The notes beneath the pieces are model-generated. The model was not told where the DNA came from and searched no databases. It saw only the letters and a program-made list of their open reading frames with translations. 10,970 bases of DNA from Methanobacteriota archaeon. GTDB taxonomy: Archaea; Thermoplasmatota; Poseidoniia; Poseidoniales; Poseidoniaceae. The stretch is taken from positions 1-10,970 of the forward strand of contig PAMN02000035.1 in NCBI GenBank assembly GCA_002707335.2. Direction: 5' to 3'. The translations under genes were made by a program, and so were the position numbers. Shown in pieces: positions 6,695-10,970 of the stretch (positions are counted from its first letter, which is position 1; each line of letters starts with the position of its first letter).

Positions 6695-7610
6695 GACGAC
6701 AAACTTTGCACAATTTCATAGTCGGGCCATCTCTCTCCACCAAACCACTTCCACATTCAGGACAATTGTTTTTGGCATATGACATTGATTTAGATTCTGA
6801 TTTAGATTCTAATTTAGATTCTGACTTATCCTCAGATTTTTTAGATTCAGTTTTTCTAGGGCCTGATCTTCTTTGTTCCGATCTTCTCCTTCTATTGTTT
6901 GCCTGTTTCCCACTTGACTTTGGCGTACTAACAAGATGAAGTAATGGCTCTTTCAACTTCTCCCCAGCGTCTACTATAGGGTGTGTCTTATACCTGACAA
7001 GTTTGATGTGCCTATCTACAACTCTACCCAGTGGCGCTGACATGCAAATATATGCTGCAATCCACGCAGGGAAGAATAAAAATCTTCCATTTAGTAAATC
7101 CCACTCTGGAGACCATGGTAGCGAGACATAGGATACTCTGAAATTTTCAACCGCTGTCCCAATCCAAGCAAATATTGCAATGATGAAAAACATGGTAAAC
7201 ATCATTGGTTTCATAGCACCCATTTGAACACTCATTTGCTCAGGCATCATGTGTTGTTGAAGTGTTTGAGCTTTTTCCATCAAAATAGGGTCTCTACCAA
7301 GTCTCGCTTCATTCATCATTCTCCTAACTTGGCCTTGCCTATGAGCAATGTGTGCTTGAGATATTGGATCCATGAAGAAATTACGTAAAACTGTATTTAC
7401 AACCATGGAGATTGAACCAAGAATAAAGATTGTGATAATGAAAAAGTCTTCCTCGGGAAGCCAACCGGATAAGTATGGATCCGCTGTCTGACCCAATGAA
7501 TCTCTAATATCTCCTGACAGGAGTAAGAATGTCATCACCACCATGAACAACAACATGAACAGCATAGAGCCCCCGGGGGGTGCTGGTGGTGGCGCTTGCT
7601 GACCGCTCAT
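6681..7610 (-). CDS. DUF106 (EMC3/TMCO1, Oxa1-superfamily) membrane protein with zinc-ribbon tail
   Basis: A 309-residue protein from ATG 7610; a TTG two codons upstream (7616) is possible. Archaeal DUF106 proteins are Oxa1-superfamily relatives of EMC3, TMCO1 and Get1 and are thought to help insert membrane proteins co-translationally. Four hydrophobic segments are visible at about 16-31, 57-75, 136-153 and 178-193. A basic, Met-rich cytoplasmic helical hairpin (about 80-135) lies between segments 2 and 3, as expected for the ribosome- and substrate-facing coiled coil. The N-terminus is Pro-rich (APPPAPPGG). Past about residue 230 comes an added Lys/Ser/Glu/Arg-rich linker of about 50 residues, with an ESKS repeat, and then a zinc ribbon with cysteines at about 283, 286, 301 and 304 (CPEC and CKVC). 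I do not associate that tail with ordinary DUF106 proteins. It is the first gene of the operon with cmk and cbf5. Confidence 0.9.
   Translation of the reverse strand: MSGQQAPPPAPPGGSMLFMLLFMVVMTFLLLSGDIRDSLGQTADPYLSGWLPEEDFFIITIFILGSISMVVNTVLRNFFMDPISQAHIAHRQGQVRRMMNEARLGRDPILMEKAQTLQQHMMPEQMSVQMGAMKPMMFTMFFIIAIFAWIGTAVENFRVSYVSLPWSPEWDLLNGRFLFFPAWIAAYICMSAPLGRVVDRHIKLVRYKTHPIVDAGEKLKEPLLHLVSTPKSSGKQANNRRRRSEQRRSGPRKTESKKSEDKSESKLESKSESKSMSYAKNNCPECGSGLVERDGPTMKLCKVCRHEWR
6787..6822 (-). repeat. Three 12-bp units encoding ESKS in the DUF106 linker
   Basis: The plus strand shows GATTTAGATTCT twice, then AATTTAGATTCT, in direct tandem. On the coding strand these give ESKS, ESKS and ESKL. The near-identical units suggest recent slippage inside a disordered linker, so its length probably varies between strains. 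Confidence 0.8.
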
Positions 7611-7712
7611 AAGCAAATGTGAACGAAACTACTGTTTGAACATTATCACTAAATCACGCAAATAAACGAAGAACTCAAACATCACAACGAATTCGGTATA
7701 CATGGTGAATAA
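7611..7712. promoter_or_regulatory. Divergent promoter region of the DUF106 operon and the 7713 gene
   Basis: About 100 bases between divergent genes. The AT-rich element CAAATAAA (7659-7666; TTTATTTG on the other strand) could be a TATA box for either direction, each giving a leader of roughly 23-26 bases. GGTGA at 7704-7708, four bases before ATG 7713, is a good Shine-Dalgarno motif for the plus-strand gene. No Shine-Dalgarno motif precedes ATG 7610, so the DUF106 leader may be short or leaderless. A 6-bp inverted repeat (GTTTGA 7634-7639, TCAAAC 7675-7680) flanks the AT element and may be chance. Confidence 0.35.
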
Positions 7713-8099
7713 ATGACTTGGGAACATTCGCAGCCTATGCCAATGAGAGGATCTCCTTGTGTTGTAACCGAGTCTAATGCGATAAGTTACATCTCTAAAT
7801 TAGCGAAAGCGCCAAGATTATTCTTATTTTCAGATTCTGACCGAGCATTACCAGATGGCTGGGGATATGTTGCTAGTGTAAGACCTGGAACACCGCCAGA
7901 GGGAATCATTGCTGAGATAGACGCTTGGCTTAAACAATACCCTGATGCATGGCTTGCAGTTGACTTGCGAGTCGGAGTTATTCCTCCATCTGTTCCAGAC
8001 TTAGAAAGTATGCTGAGAACATTTCCACGTACTGTAATTATTCTAGTATCTGACGATACAATAAATCATCAGTGGCCTAGGTGGGAATATCCTCTATAA
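7713..8099 (+). CDS. Unrecognised 128-residue alpha/beta protein
   Basis: An isolated small gene that I do not recognise. ATG 7713 has GGTGA four bases upstream, and the TAA stop ends directly against the stop of the convergent long gene, with no spacer. There is no signal peptide, membrane helix or cysteine cluster (a single Cys near residue 16). After a short polar N-terminus the sequence alternates predicted strands and helices: RLFLFSD, GYVASVRPG, a helix IIAEIDAWLKQYP, strand WLAVDLRVGV, helix DLESMLRTF, strand TVIILVSDD. This suggests a small Rossmann- or RecA-like cytoplasmic fold. The order strand, PG turn, helix, strand loosely recalls archaeal DUF835 (KaiC-like) domains, but without a search this is only a guess. 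Codon use matches its neighbours. Confidence 0.7.
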   Translation: MTWEHSQPMPMRGSPCVVTESNAISYISKLAKAPRLFLFSDSDRALPDGWGYVASVRPGTPPEGIIAEIDAWLKQYPDAWLAVDLRVGVIPPSVPDLESMLRTFPRTVIILVSDDTINHQWPRWEYPL

Positions 8100-10970
8100 T
8101 TAGAATGTAAACCCACATTCACAAGTTGTAGCATTAAAATCAACAAACTTGTTACAAATTGGACACGCTTTTGTGTCAGCAGTTGCTTCTTCATTTGTTG
8201 CTTCTTCGGATTCAGCAGCGGTTTCTTCACTGGTTTCTTCGGCGACCTCTTCAACTACTTCATCTGATTCTTCTGATTCCTCTTCGGTAACACTATCATC
8301 AGATTGATCATCTGAATTACCTTCCCAAGCTGCTGCTGCTGCTTCAATTTCTGATTTCTTTAGATAGAAATTGTCATCGTCGTCGAATTTGATTGCGTGT
8401 CTTACGAAATCATCTCTTAGTGATGCATCTATTCCGTGAGATTCCATTACTCGGAGTAGAACATCTTCTCTCCATTTGTAACCTTCACCAGGTGAATCAG
8501 AACCAGATTCTTCGTCGTTAGAATTTTCTTCAACTACCTCGACATCAACATCAATTTCATCTTCAATTTCATCACCAAATGTAACACCGTGGAATTGGTT
8601 TAGAACTTCAGCATCGACTTCTCCATCTCCCTTTATTTCGAATGATAATTCTAAACGTTCACCTTTCTCAACAACAGGAATTGTCCAAACATTCAGATTA
8701 CCATTATCTTCTGCTGTTGTTTCCAAGTTGACATCAGTTCGCTTGTCTTTGCCCGCACCTCGTACTGACCAGTCTTTTAGATCGAAGTTAAGAGGTAGCA
8801 GGTCGTTAATACAGACATCTTGTAATGCATTGTCACCATTATTTTCAAACAGAATTAGAACTTCATATCGGCCTTTACCACCCATAGGCATAACAGATTT
8901 ACCTGCTGAGAAGTTTCTTCTGTTGTGCTTAACTTTCATGATTGGTACTTCTTCGACGTCTCTAGAACAAACAGGTCCAAACCTTTCTGCGCTAAATTCA
9001 CATCTTGCAGGACCTGCAACCATCTCATTACCAGGTGTTGGGTCTGGGGCTACAAGCGGGTATGTGATAGAGAGTGACTTGCCTGGTGCTAAACCTATTG
9101 GACCTCTTGTACCGATTGTCATTGTCAATGTATGACCATTACCGTCTGGACTCTTCATTTCCTTTTCGATTGAGATTCCTTCAGAAACCTCTGCTTTGAA
9201 TTGATCACCAACCAAATCTGTTCCATCAACCTTGACTGAAATATCTTCAACAGCTGGCGCATCAAACAACCCTGGAATATCATCTGTTAACCGCATCAAA
9301 TTTATTGTTGCTGAACCTTCATTTTTGATGGTTAAAGTTGCATTTAATTCTTGCCTCCTGTATGACGGAAGAACTGTTTTTGAATACTTCTTACTTACAG
9401 TTGAATCTAGCACCTCGAATGTGGATGGTTGAAGTTCAAGTGTTCCTTCCGTTGTGTGAGATGCTTTAGGTAGAACGGTGTAACCCAAATCCCACGTGAA
9501 ATCTGGCTTTCCAGTACTTTCTACGGTAACAGTTTCAGATTCCCAACGAGAATCAGGCAAAACATCATCTGAAACATCTGCGATATTGAACAACAAGTCT
9601 TCGCTTCCTTTCATTCTTACTTGCAATTTTACCAAGTCAACTGTAAATGACGAACGATTTTCGAAAATTGTCCTACATTCCCAGTTGTCTGGTCTTTCAG
9701 ATTCTATTGAGTTAATGTAAGCAAATCCACGACAGAATGCATCTAATTCACGGAATGCTAGAGAAGACAATGCCGCCTCTGCTTTGTATGTTGCTTTTGC
9801 GACACCAGCACTAACTGGTTTAATTCCATCAATCAAGATGGTTCCGCTTAGTGCAAGATTTTTCGATTCCCCTGGACCAAGTGCTCCGATTTCCCAGGTC
9901 AATGAACCATCATCAATTGATGCTCCACCTGTTGCAATCATTGTCAGTTGGGATGGAATTTCTCTATTGACTACAACATCTGTTAGCATCACATTTGAAA
10001 CATTTTCAACTTCCAGTTCCATGTGTATAGGACCATCTTCATTACCCTTTGAAACTGACAAAGAGCGCTCTTGGTCACGGTCAGGGTTTGTGTCTAATCT
10101 TTCTTTTAGAACTAACATTCGGCTATTCTTTACTTTGTATTTTGTGGAAAATTCCTTTCTAGATTCTAGTTCGTCTACTTGTACGTGATCACCTGCTAAA
10201 TCTGTATTTGTGGTGTTGTTTAACATTACATCAATGTCATAGATTCTGTCAGATTCAGAAGGGTTTCTGACCTTCAAAATTCCGTTAACAGTTTGTTTTA
10301 CAATTTCTCCTTCGGCTGTCAAAACTGACTTTTCTGTTTCATGGATACTTCCTTCTAACTTATCACCAGGTACATCATCAATCTCAGACGATCTTCGAAT
10401 CTTTGCACCAGCAGATACGAAATCTTCTCCGACTGGAGCGACTGGTGAAAGTGGATCAACAGTTGGCATGTCTGCTTCATGAACCTCCACAGGAGGGTTT
10501 GGCGCTAGAGCTGCTAACGGATCAGGTGCTGGAGGCGCTAGTAGAGCATCTGTTGGCGAAGGTAAATCTTCGGTCATTTCTGGTTGACTTTCAATCTCCT
10601 CTGCTACAGGAGCGTCCATCACAGGAGGCGCTGGTGGCATATCTGCTGGAGGTGCTGGAGGCATTCCCGGAGGCGCAGGTGGCATTTCTGTTGGAGGTGC
10701 AGGCATCTCAGGTGGTGCTGGTGGCATCTCAGGTGGTGCTGGTGGCATCTCAGGTGGTGCTGGAGGCATCTCTGGAGGAGCTGGAGGCATCTCTGGAGGC
10801 GCTGGTGGCATCTCAGGTGGTGCTGGAGGCATTCCCGGAGGCGCTGGTGGAATTTCTGTTGGAGGAGCTGGCATTCCTGGAGGTGCTGGAGGTATTTCTG
10901 CTGGAGGCGCTGGCATTCCTGGTGGTGCTGGTGGCATTTCCGCTGGAGGAGCAGGCATTCCTGGTGGTGC
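8100..10970 (-). CDS. Long Pro-repeat / DUF11-like / EF-hand-like / zinc-ribbon protein, 5' end missing
   Basis: The frame is open from the right edge of the window to TAA at 8102-8100, at least 956 residues; the start lies outside. Residue numbers count from the Met codon at 10958. Residues 1-113 are a heptad Pro-rich repeat (MPPAPPE-like), followed by a Pro/Ala/Glu-rich spacer to about 175. Four beta-rich domains of DUF11/CARDB-like type follow (about 220-390, 430-520, 535-660, 680-800), with phrases such as VENVSNVMLTDVVV and FENNGDNALQDVCI. Next is a helical segment containing an EF-hand-like loop, DDDDNFYLKKSE (859-870), then a Glu/Ser/Thr-rich acidic linker (about 881-929). The end is a zinc ribbon with cysteines at 932, 935, 946 and 948 (CPIC, CEC). 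No membrane helix is visible. DUF11-like domains are usually extracellular and zinc ribbons cytoplasmic, so the location is unclear without the N-terminus. I infer a scaffold or assembly protein and assign no function. Confidence 0.85.
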   Translation of the reverse strand, partial: APPGMPAPPAEMPPAPPGMPAPPAEIPPAPPGMPAPPTEIPPAPPGMPPAPPEMPPAPPEMPPAPPEMPPAPPEMPPAPPEMPPAPPEMPAPPTEMPPAPPGMPPAPPADMPPAPPVMDAPVAEEIESQPEMTEDLPSPTDALLAPPAPDPLAALAPNPPVEVHEADMPTVDPLSPVAPVGEDFVSAGAKIRRSSEIDDVPGDKLEGSIHETEKSVLTAEGEIVKQTVNGILKVRNPSESDRIYDIDVMLNNTTNTDLAGDHVQVDELESRKEFSTKYKVKNSRMLVLKERLDTNPDRDQERSLSVSKGNEDGPIHMELEVENVSNVMLTDVVVNREIPSQLTMIATGGASIDDGSLTWEIGALGPGESKNLALSGTILIDGIKPVSAGVAKATYKAEAALSSLAFRELDAFCRGFAYINSIESERPDNWECRTIFENRSSFTVDLVKLQVRMKGSEDLLFNIADVSDDVLPDSRWESETVTVESTGKPDFTWDLGYTVLPKASHTTEGTLELQPSTFEVLDSTVSKKYSKTVLPSYRRQELNATLTIKNEGSATINLMRLTDDIPGLFDAPAVEDISVKVDGTDLVGDQFKAEVSEGISIEKEMKSPDGNGHTLTMTIGTRGPIGLAPGKSLSITYPLVAPDPTPGNEMVAGPARCEFSAERFGPVCSRDVEEVPIMKVKHNRRNFSAGKSVMPMGGKGRYEVLILFENNGDNALQDVCINDLLPLNFDLKDWSVRGAGKDKRTDVNLETTAEDNGNLNVWTIPVVEKGERLELSFEIKGDGEVDAEVLNQFHGVTFGDEIEDEIDVDVEVVEENSNDEESGSDSPGEGYKWREDVLLRVMESHGIDASLRDDFVRHAIKFDDDDNFYLKKSEIEAAAAAWEGNSDDQSDDSVTEEESEESDEVVEEVAEETSEETAAESEEATNEEATADTKACPICNKFVDFNATTCECGFTF
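10620..10970 (-). repeat. 21-bp tandem repeat encoding Pro-rich heptads
   Basis: About sixteen units of 21 bp (one of 24 bp) encode heptads of the type MPPAPPE, MPPAPPG, MPAPPTE or IPPAPPG. Six consecutive MPPAPPE units lie in the middle; within them one 21-base unit is repeated exactly and others differ by one to four bases. The array continues beyond the right edge. Nearly identical neighbouring units point to recent expansion by slippage or unequal crossing-over. Confidence 0.93.

Noticed and set aside
8728..10188. Several plus-strand open frames of 66-135 codons opposite the long minus-strand gene.
   Set aside because: They are antisense shadows with no Shine-Dalgarno motifs or recognisable domains, explained by codon bias of the real gene.
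10620..10970. The 21-bp array considered as a CRISPR.
   Set aside because: Units are directly adjacent without spacers and lie in frame within a coding sequence.

Overview
The window most resembles the genome of a planktonic marine euryarchaeon of the Marine Group II (Poseidoniales) / Thermoplasmata type. The evidence is an archaeal-style DUF106 - cytidylate kinase - Cbf5 gene cluster, a tRNA-His with genome-encoded G-1 and CCA, large C-terminally anchored surface proteins with TSP3, cadherin-like and CARDB-like domains, purine-rich Shine-Dalgarno motifs beside apparent TTG starts, and an AT-rich, very compact layout. The lineage call is inference from gene content; no marker tree could be made.

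Layout from left to right. (1) Positions 1-686 (+) hold the 3' end of a membrane-anchored surface protein: Asp-rich thrombospondin-type-3 calcium-binding repeats, one membrane helix, and a Trp-rich cytoplasmic tail. (2) Converging on it with one base between is an acyl-CoA dehydrogenase (688-1875, -) whose catalytic-residue pattern is of the isovaleryl-CoA dehydrogenase type. Upstream of it are an unrecognised small protein with a strongly basic tail (1917-2330, -) and tRNA-His(GUG) (2428-2503, -). (3) A short divergent control region (2504-2607), with a 7-bp inverted repeat between two candidate TATA boxes, separates the tRNA from a 788-residue secreted, C-terminally anchored surface protein (2608-4974, +). 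A doubtful small ORF follows it. (4) On the minus strand (7610 to 5184) runs an overlapping three-gene operon: DUF106 (EMC3/TMCO1/Oxa1-like membrane insertase), archaeal CMP kinase and Cbf5 tRNA/rRNA pseudouridine synthase. The DUF106 protein carries an added zinc-ribbon tail. (5) A divergent intergenic region leads to a small unrecognised protein (7713-8099, +). It abuts, with no spacer, the 3' end of a very long minus-strand gene (8100 to beyond 10970). That product has a heptad Pro-rich repeat, four DUF11-like beta domains, an EF-hand-like loop, an acidic linker and a C-terminal zinc ribbon.

Functionally, the window mixes housekeeping (translation, RNA modification, nucleotide metabolism, membrane-protein insertion), acyl-CoA oxidation and cell-surface or scaffold proteins. 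No CRISPR array, insertion sequence, phage gene or toxin-antitoxin pair is visible, and no gene-free stretch exceeds 300 bases. The least explained items are the 8100-10970 protein, its neighbour at 7713, the zinc-ribbon DUF106 protein and the basic-tail protein at 1917-2330.
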